From: Hedera helix
Taxonomy: Eukaryota > Streptophyta > Magnoliopsida > Apiales > Araliaceae
Length of the DNA: 64,000 bases
Assembly (NCBI GenBank): GCA_947179155.2
Contig: OX359285.1
Span: 6,610,231 to 6,674,230, forward strand
Direction: 5' to 3'
Both the position numbers and the translations under genes were made by a program. Below are positions 48,151-60,197 of the stretch, piece by piece. How positions within the stretch are numbered: position 1 is the stretch's first letter; each line of letters starts with the position of its first letter. A model generated the notes under the pieces. That model was given only the letters and a program-made list of their open reading frames with translations, searched no databases and was not told where the DNA came from.

Positions 48151-49549
48151 TTAAATATTTATTTATGTGATTAAGTGTTAGTAAATTAAGATGTACAAAA
48201 GTTATTAAAATGAACATATATGTGATTCTAATTGAGAGATCAATTTTGATAATATTAGGTCTTTTCAGATAACATTAAATTGTATTGGTTAGCCGTAATC
48301 AACAATCAAGGCATATGACGCCCCCAAATTTAGATACTTGTATCTCGAATCTGATATTTCACGATCCAACTTATACATCAATCTATAACAACTCACTGTG
48401 AAATAATAAAAATATTTACATTGATTTAACATAAATATTTACATCCCAAGTCTCACAACCGTTACTAATACTAAACACAACTTACATAATAATATCTGAC
48501 ATAAGTCTTAATACAAACATCAATTGCCAATACAAATAATTATACTCAGCAACCTTGCCCTTGCACTTATCTTTTTCAGAGTCGATATTGTGCTCAGTAT
48601 TAACTGTAATATTTAAGGAATGTAAGAATGAGTAACAAGTTTCCTCAGCAAGTATAATACAATAAAAGTAAACATTCACGTGTGAAGTTTCATATTCTCA
48701 AAGGATATAACAATAGTTAATAGCTCAGGAATAAATAGATGAATTTTGAGCAACGCTAATTTCAATAGTTTCAAATATCATCAATTCTACTACTAAATAG
48801 TCACTATGGACCAAAGAATTTTTAAATAGAATCAAATATTTGATAATTCCAAGTTAATGAATAATCAAAATTGAGTGGTCAATATGGACCGTGAACACAT
48901 GCGAGGATTGTTAATATTTCACTGATAATCCATAATATAAACGAAGTACAATAGGTGATCAGCCTAAAATATCATATGTTATGCATAACACTCAGACATG
49001 TTGTTCGCACGCATGTCAGTTCCCCGACGTAAAGTAGTTGTTCATCTCAGCATAAGAGTCTGCACCATAGTAATTGGTTTGGATAGCTTTCTCAAAAAAA
49101 AATGATTGATTAACAATCAGTCTTATAAATGGTCTAGCCGATACAAATGGCATAGACGTACTTCTCAACACAATTCAAAACAATTGATACATTTAATATT
49201 CGCAACTAGGGTTCGAATAACCGTTCAAGAATATAATGATGATTTAAATCATGTTTCAGAATATATAATTTAATCTTCATGAATTTAGATAAACATAAAT
49301 TATTCCATCAATTATGTTTACTTGTACAAGAAATAAAAGTACAAGTTAAAGTACTTGTCTAAATCGTCGACTCTATCCGACTGTAATTCTTTATCCTTCG
49401 AACAACATATGTTCATCATATTCATCTAACGATTAATCTCTATTAACTTTCACATAATGATCTAGTTGGTCTAACTTACTAATTCTATACAACTAGGACT
49501 CACAAATAATCACTCTTATAATCTCAATTAAAATTATTTGTTTAAATAT

Positions 49550-50265
49550 CAATATCTCTCATTACCTTTATTTAATTCATTCATTAATCATCACAAATAA
49601 AATAATGTTTAGCGTTAATCTATTTGTTTCATTATTCTTCATCATCATTTAATTATCTACGAATAAAGTGTTCTTTCTTTATTTGTTTACAACTTATTAT
49701 TTTTCAATTATTATTTTCTTTAATCACACCTTATAAATTCACAAATAAAATAATTTAAGTTATTATTTTATTTGTTTAATTCTCAATTAGAGTAACCCTT
49801 ACTCTTATTTTAATTTAATTATACGTCATTAATACACAATTAAAATGATATTTAATACTATTTTATTTGATCATCCTTTATTAGTTCACAATTAAAATAA
49901 TTGCTAATATTATTTTAGTTACTTATTCTTTATTGAGTCACAATTAAAATAATCTTTAATATTATTTTAATTATTTAAGTCTCATTAATTCACAATTAAA
50001 ATAATTCATAGTATTATTTTAATTGCTTATACATTATTAATTCACAATTAAAATAATTATTTAATACTATTTTAATTGTTTAAATAAACATTTAATGTTA
50101 ATTAAAATAATATTTATTATTATTTTAATTAACTCACAAATAAAATAATTTTGAATTATTATTTTATTTGTTTAATATTATTTTAATTAACTCACAAAAA
50201 AAATAAATTTTAATTATTATTTTATTTATTTATTATTATTTTAATTTTTTATTACTACTATTATT
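49550..50265 (-). repeat. AT-rich palindromic tandem array in LTR B2
   Basis: Repeats of TTAATTCACAATTAAAATAAT and TATTATTTTAATT, the inverted counterpart of the B1 array. It is followed by CCCGACCTGGTTGAACCC. Confidence 0.75.
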
Positions 50266-50357
50266 TTTTTTCCTAACCCGACCTGGTTGAACCCAATTTG
50301 ACCCAGTTGGATCGGGAACAGTAATTGTTGGGTAGAAGGGTCCAGTGCTATAGCAGT

Positions 50358-53300
50358 TGTGACGCCCCCAAATCTGAGCTCACACAGCCCAAACTTAAGT
50401 CGTCAAAAGACTATAACAAAATTATTAAAACAAAGCACAACGTACAACAATACAGTGTATAATAATACACAACTAAGTCTTCACTATTATTGCCACACTA
50501 TTTTACAACACGTGAAGACTAGGATAGCTATTCCTCGGACTCTCACTCCATCCCCCGGCTCGACCCCGTTACGTTTTCATCTCCTATTGAAAAACAATGG
50601 AACAAAAGAAAGGGTGAGCTCAAATAGCCCAGTAAGAAATATCATGACTAAGATAATGACGAATAAATTATCATTAGCCTTCAACAGTTGAGTTCTTGAT
50701 AGAATACAATAGACTACAAGGTTTATATCAAAAACTGTAGTTAAATTCTTAAACAATGTTCAGATCAATAATAGCAGCGGAATGATCAATCTATTAGAAG
50801 AATAATGCAGACCATAATGTCCACTCGCTTCTCTTTTTAGTAAAAACATCATCAACTTTTATCATCTGAAATACCATTAGTCATGATAATAAAAATTCAC
50901 AGTTCCTGGTCATAATCATGCAAATCAACAGTTCATCTTTGCACTACGGGCCAAAGATATTCAATAAAGCACCAGCGGTCATGATTATACCAGATTCAGC
51001 CTTTGGTCATAATCATACCAAACAACAGTTCATCTATGCACTACGGGCCAAAGAGAACTTTCAATATAATACCAACGGTCATGATTATACCAGATTCAGC
51101 CTTTGGTCATAATCATACCAATCAACAGTTTATCTTTGCACTACGGGCCAAAGAGAACATTCACCACGTGCCATAAAAGACACCAAACAGATGTATCGCC
51201 TTTAACCTAGTATATCGCCTTTAACCTATCATCTGTTCAACAATTATATCACATCTGTGCCCCCGGCCACAGATATTCACAACAGCTTGATTCTTGATAG
51301 TTAATACAAATAACAGTGATACAAATGATAAACAGAAGAAACAAGATAAACAATAAGTATCGAAAGTTTACTTTGTGCAGATTCAAACAATGTCCAAATT
51401 GTCAACATGATGTGGAGTGAAAAAAAATGATATTCAAGATCCACAGTTCAGAATAACGGTTACAGTTCAATAGAAATGTTCACGTAAAATAGGAAGGTTC
51501 AGTTGAAATAATGAAGTTCATCTATTATGGAACATACAATATTTTCAGGAATTATAGAAGCAATAGTTCCATAATAAATTTCGATTTAGGAGTATGAAAG
51601 AAAATAATATCCCTTACCGTAGCAGGTTTGATTAACAAAAGGTGAAGGAAATTAATACAAAGGGTTATTCACCAACATGCAGTAATCCGCGCCATAAGTT
51701 ATTCCCACAATTTAATAGAATTTGAGTACAAAGAGTTATTCACCAAACAGGCAGTAATCCGCGCCGTAAGGTTATTCTCAGAGATTAATAATGAATGAAT
51801 ACGAAAGGTTATTCACCAACAGGCGGTAATCCGCTCCGTAAGGTTATTCCCACAAATTAATACATGGAAATAAATGACACATCTTATGAGTAAGAAAGAA
51901 ACAATATTATTTTCGAGAATCAAATAATGATAATCCCTTACCGTAGTAAGTTTGAATAATAGAATATGAAAGAAGATGATATTCCTTACCGTAGTAAGTT
52001 TGAACAATAGAATATGAAAGAAGATGATATTCCTTACCTTGATATTGTGAAACAAGTTTATAGCCGAACAAATCCTTCCTTGTTTGTAGCAGTAAAGAAT
52101 CTGACTTTTGAGTCTTCTAGAGTTTTTAAAATCTCTTTATGTTTTTAAAATAATGTTACTCTCGGAAAGATAGACGACATAGACTCAAGAATCACTCAAT
52201 TTGGAGTTAATATGAATGAGTTATAAATTTTCAAAACTAAGATTGAAAATAGTGACGAAAATCAGAATAGGTTACGGTTTTTAGTATTTTAAGGCATGAA
52301 GATGATTTCAGATGACTTTTCTTCCTTCTTCAAAGTTGTAGAGGACGAAAAACTGAAGAGACAGGCCTTTAATTCATTAAATTCTGACAAATAATGAATT
52401 TACTATAATTTTTCGAAGAGTTACTGTACATAAGAAAATTCCACTCGGGAATTCAAAGAAGAATGCAAAAGATTTCAAAACTAGGAATGACTTAAGAACA
52501 CTTAGAGAGAACTTACACAAAGAAGTATTTAGAGAGTGGAAGAAAATGTATGTAAGAATTTTATGAAAAATTTCTTAAGTTAAGTCCTCTATTTATAGCC
52601 AAAAATCTTATCATGACCAAAATTTTCTAATTTCATCCAAACCATTCATTTCAAGATAATGTTTAATCCATATCATTCATTTCCTCTTTCAAGATTTCTT
52701 TAATTTAAACCATTCATTTAAAGAGCATCTTTAAACTACACCATTCATTTCAAATTATATATTATCTTTAATTTATACCATTCATTTTATCTAAATCATT
52801 CATTTAAATATCATCTTTTAATCTACATCATCCATTTCAAATTCTATATTATCTTTAATCTATATCATTCATTTTACATCACCTAACTTTATATTATAAA
52901 CAAATAACTTTATCAATTCAATTATTCAACAATAATTCACACTTATTCATTATTATGACTAATTGTTATAAATACAGTGTAGTTGACTCTCTGAGTTAGA
53001 TATCAAGTTAATTAATTAATAAAATACAACTGTTTAAATAACATCATAATAGAGAGAACAATAATGCAGAAAGCATGTAAAATAAGGAATACGTTACTGT
53101 GTCATGACAATTATTGATTCAATAATGTAAATTACTGTGCATATGCTACTGTGACAAGTATCAATTTAATAATATGAATTATTGTGGATGTGACAATAAA
53201 GTCAAATATTGTACGATAACCACTTTATCAGTTCAATAATACGAAACACTGTGCAATGCCGTATGCTACTATGCAATACCGTGTGCTACTGTGCAATACC

Positions 53301-53627
53301 GTATGTTACTATTCTTTTACCACCGGATATTTCAACAATTAAAAGTGATAGTACCATTGACCAATTAAAAATTGTTTATGTCATTTTCTATATCCGACAA
53401 TTATTCTTTGTGGGGTCCACCAATGATTGGTTCGTACGGCGCCGTCGTACGAATATTCTCCGATAGAACGAATATTCCCCGACCAAACGAATATTGTCCG
53501 ACAAAATAAAATTTGCACATAACATCCTTAACTTTCAATTTCGTCAATTTAACCACTTACTGTTTCATGAAAAAATATATATGAAGAAAAATTAAATTTT
53601 ATATTTCATAAAATTCGGGGTCTTACA
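50358..53627 (-). mobile_element. Solo LTR A4 (TSD GCAGT)
   Basis: A 3270-bp family-A LTR on the minus strand with ends TGTGACGCCCCCAAATC (50358) and AATTCGGGGTCTTACA (53627). A perfect GCAGT duplication lies at 50353-50357 and 53628-53632. It is closely similar to A1 over 50358-51650, but has three copies (not two) of the ~100-bp repeat and fewer 92-bp units. It is nested in B2. Confidence 0.9.
50918..51165 (-). repeat. ~100-bp direct repeat in LTR A4 (three copies)
   Basis: CAACAGTTCATCT(T/A)TGCACTA, CGGGCCAAAG and GGTCATGATTATACCAG recur three times. The frame at 50918-51112 is spurious. Confidence 0.75.
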
Positions 53628-55263
53628 GCAGTGGTTTAGACTACTGTGGCGGTCCCCCTTTAAAAATCCAAAATTTCTTATTCATATTATTTTCATCTTT
53701 TGTTCTTTCAACTCATTTGTTTCAAATTTGTTTATTGTTTATCCAATTGAGTTTATACTTGAACTATTACTTTACAAACTCATTTTTTAACAACATTTCA
53801 TAATCTTGATCATTTTTTACAACAATTATAAATCAATATGCATCAACAGGTTGTTAGGGTTTTATTTTGACACTTTTTCTTCAAAAATTCACCATAAATT
53901 CATTTCAACTCCGTTTTTATTTGTTCAACTTGGATTAGTTTCTTATCTCATAAATCTACAACATACCATTTATAAATCACCCAAATAGCTTATACATTTT
54001 ATTTTATTTTGTACCAAATCTCATGTTTTTTAATTAATACACTCAGGGTTTTATACTCGCATGCATTTTTATTGTTCATATAGACATAAAACACCTACAT
54101 ATATATATCAATCACATATACTCCTTCACAAATCTTTCATTGTGCATTTAAAATCTGCCATGATTCCTTAACACATAATCCTACCACAACCAAACATATA
54201 ATACACTAAATACATGACTAGATCATACCATAACATGAAAATAAATCAACTAGGGTTAAGAAATATATTTATACCTCTTCAAAACCTTTTATCTCTTAAA
54301 GAGGAACCTCAAGTAGCTCTCTACTTTCTCCTCCCTTACTAAGTCTCTCTTGATCCACCAAAGTGCAATAGTTCCCCTTGTTTTTCTTATTTCTCTCCAT
54401 TTACTCTATTTCTCTCTACAATTTTCTCTAACTCATCAATTTGGCAAATGACTTGAAATGAATTCGGGAGAGTCCTATTTATATCCAACTACCATATACA
54501 CATACATGTATAAAATACACTCAACTAGTTCATAACTAATGGTAGAAGTTTAGTTGGTAAAAATGGATGATTACCTCTATGTTTAGCCATCTCTTAGATA
54601 ATTATGTTGCTCACAAGGCTCCAAACACAAAAGACAAAATAATTTTCAGCAATTTGGTATAGGAATGGGGAGAAGTGCTCATTTTATTATTATTTTCTTT
54701 CTAATATTTAAATAAAATAGTTCACCAATTGGGTCAAATAATTGAACTATGGTTTGGACTTCTCATTAGGCTTATAATAACCATCATTGGGCTAAATTCT
54801 TGGACTATTGACAAATCTCTAGACTTCTTCTAGTAGTCTTAACAATAATTCAAGTATCGGGCCAAATATTCCACTTTATTTACACATGTATTGGGCTAAT
54901 TAATATTATTTGCCCACTAAACTTATTTTATAATTCATAAGCTTTATAAATAAACTTAATTTATAATTCACTTTATTATTATATTAAATTTATTTTAATC
55001 ACATTCCATGAATTAATTAAACACTTAATTAATTCGTTACCACAATTATGTCACACAAGGCTTAATTTCTAAGCTTAGTTATTTATGACATAAGTTCAAA
55101 TATAATTTTCACTAAATTTCTTACTTGTCACACAATTAATTCAATTAATTGAATTATTAACTCTCTATAACATATTTGGACACATAAGTATACACAAATA
55201 ATTTTAAATAATCATTATTTTCATTAATTATATTGTTTAAAAATCATTGCTTATTACAAGGCA

Positions 55264-56174
55264 AGTTTCCTATAGTTAAACTTGTATTTATTTTGCAAGA
55301 GTTTTAAGTGATTTAATTATTGAAAATTAATCCACATTAATGTTGTTTATGTATTCACACATAGTGCATTTGAAGCTTTATAATTCAATTGATTCATGAA
55401 CTGTTTAAGAATATCTAAGCTAATTGTTTCGACTAGACACCGTGTGTATAAATTCATTAATTTGAATATTTTAAAAAAATTATCCAAACCATTGGTCGGT
55501 GTGAATTCTTACAGTAAGACTGAGAACGAATAACCCTAAATAAGGGGATTATATTCAGGAAACCGACCATTGCGTAAGATGTCTGAATGTTATGCATATA
55601 CATAAGGTACAAAAGGTTGATCCCCTCAAATACCAAAACAATAAAAAGATCAGATACATATCTGATTTACCTTATATATTAGTTCAGGGTCCTTAGAGAC
55701 CACTCAGCAGTAAAGACTCAATCAATTCTTTTAATTGAAACTTGATTCTCATTCTTTCACAATTATTATATATTGTTGAAAATTTTGAAATTATTTTTAT
55801 TCAATCATGATATATCATTCTTGTATTAATTGTTCTTAAATTTGTTGAGCAAGCTAGTTGTTCATCCTTGTATATCATGAACTATTTTTTTTAGCTAAGT
55901 CCGAGTGCTCCAGAAAAGACAAGAGTAAAAAAAAAGTCAAAGAGTATAAATTACATGCTAGTAGATATTGTTTAATATTTATTTTAATGTTGTAAATCTT
56001 TTGTGAACCCTTATGATATGTATTGTTATGTTAAGGTTGTATTATCTTTTTATAAGAAACAGTTATGTATTATTCTATTAAGTTTAATGAAGACTATATA
56101 ATTAGTTGTTATTTATATATTAAATTATAAGCACTAAACTCAAAATTATAAAACCCAAATTTAAGAGCGTCACG
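55264..56174 (+). other. Right-hand remainder of LTR C
   Basis: This is C sequence after the B2 insertion. It contains GAATGTTATGCATA and GGTTGATCCCCTCA, equivalent to GAATGTTATGCATAAC and GGTTGATCACCTCA in B1 (27632-27680). It has no gene. Confidence 0.7.
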
Positions 56175-56179
56175 TTGTT

Positions 56180-57582
56180 TGTTTTATATTTTATTATTCA
56201 TTTGCTGCTACATTTAGATGTCTAAACGGTAAATATAACTTTTTATTTTTCTTAATGTGGTACTTCAGACTTTTAAACGCAATATACAAGTTAAATAGCT
56301 ACTGTTCTAGAACTACAATTATGAAACATACAAGAAACTCAAGTCCGTCTAATTCTAAGCCTCTTAAACGCACCACACCATATTATGCACTCAATCATTT
56401 CGTCTCTTTTAATCTTTTTAGGAAACTGAATTTTTTTACGTGAGATTTTAATATTTTCACATATAGATCTCACTAAAAAAATTGTTATAAATGTATAACA
56501 ACCGTTAAACGGTCGCTATAAACTTTACATGTGAGTCATATATACAAAAATATCAAAATCTCATGTGAAAATATCACTATCCTCTTTTTATTATTTTTAC
56601 TTTGTTTTTATGTATTTCTCTGAACATTCAAAAATCAAAACGGCTATGTTTATAGAACTATATTTGTGTAACGTACAGGAAACTTAAGTCCATTTATTTT
56701 TCAAATCTTTTAAAAGCACCAAACCAAACTCACTTTGTCTTTTTTAATCCTTTTCTTCTTTTAACTCTCTTTACATTTTCTCTGGAAAAACTTTTCTAGT
56801 TTTTGTTTTGTTTTGGACCACCTTTTTCTCAAGTTATTGACTTGCTTTATTGTGTGCTAACCATGATATGTAATCCAATTTAATGCTGTTTATGCTTTTC
56901 TCTCTATCCCGTATCTCCTCTCCCTATCATATATATTATCTCCGTATTATGTCTCGGCCACATTTTCTTGTCTTGTAATGCCATATATCACGAGGTCTTT
57001 GACAGTTCTTTTCAAATTATAATAAGAAACTCTGTTTCATTTTTATTTTTATGATTATTTTTTAACCCTTCAAATATTTTGAACTTGAGAAAATTTCTCA
57101 ATCTTTTGATGTATGGCAACTTTTACATACTGTTATCAGTTGAATGGAAAATTCCACTAGGCTTGTACAAGGCTTTTTCTCTCTATCTTTTGGTTGTATA
57201 ATTCCCACTGATTTCCATTTAATACAAGTTTGAAATTTTGATGTTTTATTCTTGCCTGTTTTCTTGATTTTTGTATGTAGATTCTCTTGATGCAATTTAG
57301 TAAGATCCAAAATTATGAGCTGTAACAATGTCTTATATAGCTTGAAACTGCCGTTCTGCCTGCTAATAATCCACCCTTTTAATGCTTTTTTGAACTTCTC
57401 TTTTGACTTGCCTTTGTTCTTCCAATTTTGTAATCTTTTTGAAGATGAGGAAACAACCTAGATTTTGATTTGTAACAGCAGTTTTTAACAGGAAACTCCA
57501 TTTGGGTAGCTCCCAAAATCCAGTTTTTCTTTTTTAAGGCCCCCTTTTCCTCCTTTCTCTCTCTATTTTATTTTTTCAAAAA
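56180..57582. other. Region upstream of the IQD gene; ~346-bp direct duplication and a small MITE-like repeat
   Basis: 56310-56390 and 56656-56730 share AGAACTA, GAAACT(C/T)AAGTCC, and CTTTTAAA/CTTAAACGCACCA blocks. Between them 56441-56578 has inverted ends of the type ATATTTTCACAT and a central CCGTTAAACGGTCGCTAT. Close to the start codon is a pyrimidine-rich stretch (CCTCCTTTCTCTCTCT), common in plant 5' UTRs. No clear TATA box was assigned. Confidence 0.45.
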
Positions 57583-59147
57583 ATGGGAAGAGCAACTAGG
57601 TGGTTGAAGGACTTGTTTGGGATAAAGAAAGAGAAAGAGCAAACTGAGTTTTCAAATTCCGGCGACCGGAAAGACAAGAAAGGTCGGAACTTTGGTCACT
57701 CAGGGAGAGGCTCAACTGGGTTGATTCAGAATCTGGCAACCATACCGCCCAGCATAACATCTGCGGAGGCTTCATGGCTAAGATTTAGCTTTTTCAACCA
57801 GCCGGAAAATGACCAAAGCAAGCATGCAATTGCGGTGGCTGCCGCCACCGCAGCGGCGGCAGATGCAGCTGTTGCCGCCGCACAGGCGGCAGCAGAAGTA
57901 GTCCGGCTCACTAGCCAGAGCAGAGGTAACATGGTCGGCGGCAGCCGTGAGAAGTGGGCGGCAATCAAGATTCAAACTTTCTTCCGGGGATACTTGGTAA
58001 TTAATCACAAAACCCTCATAATTATTTAATCATGTGTACTTTTAGTATAATTTTATTTAATCAAATTGTTTATGTTTTAAAAAAAGTTCTCATTTTTTGT
58101 TTCTTTTTTTATTGGGAAAATTTTAACAGTCGAGAAAAGCACTGAGCGCATTGAAAGGACTAGTGAAGCTACAAGCATTTGTTAGAGGCTTTTTGGTTCG
58201 TAAACAAGCCACCGCAACACTTCATAGCATGCAAGCTCTAATAAGAGCACAAGCCACTGTTCGTGTCCAAAAATCTTATGGCTTCATCAAGAATGACAAT
58301 GACAGATTTCAATCACTCTTTCAAGCCCGGAAATCCATTGTAAGTACCAATTTCAAATTCATGTTCTTCTAAATAAGAACATGAATTTGAAATTGTTAAA
58401 TAAGAATATGAATTTGAAATTGTTCATGGTTCTTATGTTTTTGTTATAGCATTTAAGTACAATTTTGATTTTTAGGAGAGATGTGATGAAACAAGAAGTG
58501 AGCACACAGCATCAAATCACAGCAGGAGACTTTCAGCATCATTTGATAATAATGCAATTGATGAAAGCCCCAAGACTGTGGAGATAGACACAGGGAGGCC
58601 TAAATCAAGAAACAGAAGGGCCAACACATGGGTGTCAGATTCCTCTGAAGACCAATGTGGCCAAACACTATCCTCCCCACTCCCATGTCGGTTTCCAACA
58701 CGGATATGGATACCCGATTGCCAGAACTGCCACAACTCCGATTGGGGACTCATCGGAGACGAATGCCGGTTCTCCACTGCTCAAAGCACCCCTAGGTTTG
58801 CCAATTCCATTGGGTCTAATGCACCGGTCACTCCTGCTAAGAGTGTTTCTTTGGATGGCTTGTTCCGGCCGTGCACGAATTCGCGGAGTTACATGGCAAA
58901 CACAAAGTCATTTAAGGCTAAGTTGAGGTCTCATAGTGCTCCAAAACAGAGGCCTGAGGCAGGGCCAAAGAAGAAGCTTTCACTTGATGAAATGATGGAG
59001 TCGAGAAGTAGTTCAAGTGGGGTTAGAATGCAAAGGTCATGCACGCAAGCACAAGAAGTGATTACTTTCAAGAATGCTGTGATGGGCAAGTTTGACAGGT
59101 CTTCAAATTTTGTTATAGCACCACAAGAAAGAAATTGCAACATGTAG
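57583..59147 (+). CDS. IQ67-domain (IQD) calmodulin-binding protein, three exons
   Basis: Exons 57583-57996, 58130-58339 and 58476-59147 (GT-AG introns of 133 and 136 bp, both phase 0) give 431 residues. IQD proteins bind calmodulin and usually sit on microtubules, plasma membrane or nucleus as scaffolds. The N-terminus MGRATRWLKDLFGIKK is the family signature. An Ala-rich stretch (about 82-104) precedes the IQ67 region: IQ motifs at about 128-144 (IKIQTFFRGYLSRK, across intron 1), 150-165 (VKLQAFVRGFLVRK) and 173-187 (QALIRAQATVRVQK). The position of intron 1 inside the first IQ motif is diagnostic of IQDs. A DUF4005-like C-terminal part contains TPRFANS and SYMANTKSFKAKLRSHSAP. The ATG is the first in frame and gives the signature start. 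Which IQD subgroup member it is cannot be settled from sequence alone. Confidence 0.95.
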
Positions 59148-60197
59148 TGGAAATGGCGACGAGATTGAAGAAATTGAAAAATGCCTTGTTGAAAATTTTG
59201 TAACAAAAAATGGGACAAGATGGTGATAGATGAGAGTAGAATAGTGTGTTTTTAAATTAAGTCATAGGCAATATGTCATTTAGGCTGCATTAATGTAGTC
59301 TTGCAGATGATATAAAAGGTGGGAGTACTTTAGTAATTGCATCAACTTTCTTAAATTTACTAATGATGTGCAAATCATGTCATGTTTTGCTTGGGGTTTG
59401 GTTAGTCATTGTTTCTTTATTTGATTGCCTACTTTCATACACCCTCTCTCAAATTAAGGGTCATCTTTAAATTCATAATTTTGACACAAATTTTAATACC
59501 GTACAACAATAAAATCAATGAAAAGTACACATTTTTTTCTTACATAATAATATAAAAAATACGTATAGGGACATTTTTTTAATTTTATTTAGCATAAAAT
59601 TCTAAAAAGTAACAATCTCAGCAGTGACACATCTTGAAATAAAATCAATGTCAAATACATAATTTTAATCATGACTTTAACTGTAAAAATAGGCACATGA
59701 GAAAAAATTCTAGTATAAAAACACGGATACAATTTTTTCTTACACAATAATATAAAAAAAATGTTATATCTACTGAGCTTGCTTTGTTTCATCAGAATTG
59801 TCATTTTCCTATATGATTATATAGAAGAAAAAAAATTGCATTTGTGTTATTTTTCTGAGATTTCTTAATGTGCCCTTAGTTCTACCGATCGGAGCGGCGG
59901 CCAACTCGTATTTCATAAGCACTCTGTCGTTGCACTCAAATCTGTCAAAAGTTCTGGTCTTCATATATGATTTTAGTCTTATGTGAGATCATCAAGCTAC
60001 CCTAACATCTAGGGGACGCTCTTGTGGCCCCTTCAGTTGGCAGAATTTCGAATTTTCACCCATCTTTTTCTTTCCATTCAATAGCATATACATCCAATTC
60101 CCTTTTATGTAGTTAATACAAATATTGCCTAGCTAGACTTATTGTTGATGAATAGAAAAAGTAAAATATACGCAAGGCACTAATAGTTTGCTGATTA
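59148..60197. other. Convergent 3' intergenic region between IQD and pectinesterase genes
   Basis: It holds the 3' UTRs of both genes. AT-rich direct repeats (ATTTTTTTCTTACATAATAAT at about 59530; a similar block at about 59730) are present. The minus frame at 59589-59804 is low complexity. No further gene is seen. Confidence 0.6.

Larger units (their letters stand above)
48314..55258 (-). mobile_element. Solo LTR B2 (TSD AGGCA), interrupted by A4
   Basis: A perfect AGGCA duplication lies at 48309-48313 and 55259-55263. The left end TATGACGCCCCCAAATTTAG and right end GCTTATTACA correspond, inverted, to the ends of B1. Removing A4 and its TSD leaves about 3.67 kb. Like B1 it contains an AT array (49550-50260) next to a CCCGACCTGG tract (50277-50320). 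No internal domain is present. Confidence 0.85.
42670..56174 (+). mobile_element. Solo LTR C (TSD TTGTT), interrupted by D1 and B2
   Basis: It starts TGTAATAACTATGAATTC and ends AACCCAAATTTAAGAGCGTC then ACG. A perfect TTGTT duplication lies at 42665-42669 and 56175-56179. The terminal CA appears changed to CG. After removal of D1 and B2 with their TSDs it is about 3.58 kb, the same size class as B1 and B2 and with the same internal order of parts (TATA region, GC tract, AT array, an ATGTTATGCATA stretch, end). It is therefore a third member of that LTR group. Confidence 0.8.

Noticed and set aside
57726..58008. Minus-strand frames opposite the IQD first exon
   Set aside because: They are shadows of the Ala-rich coding sequence of exon 1, which carries the family signature on the plus strand.
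58517..59218. Minus-strand and +2-frame ORFs over IQD exon 3
   Set aside because: Exon 3 in the spliced frame encodes the conserved C-terminal part; the other frames are shadows.
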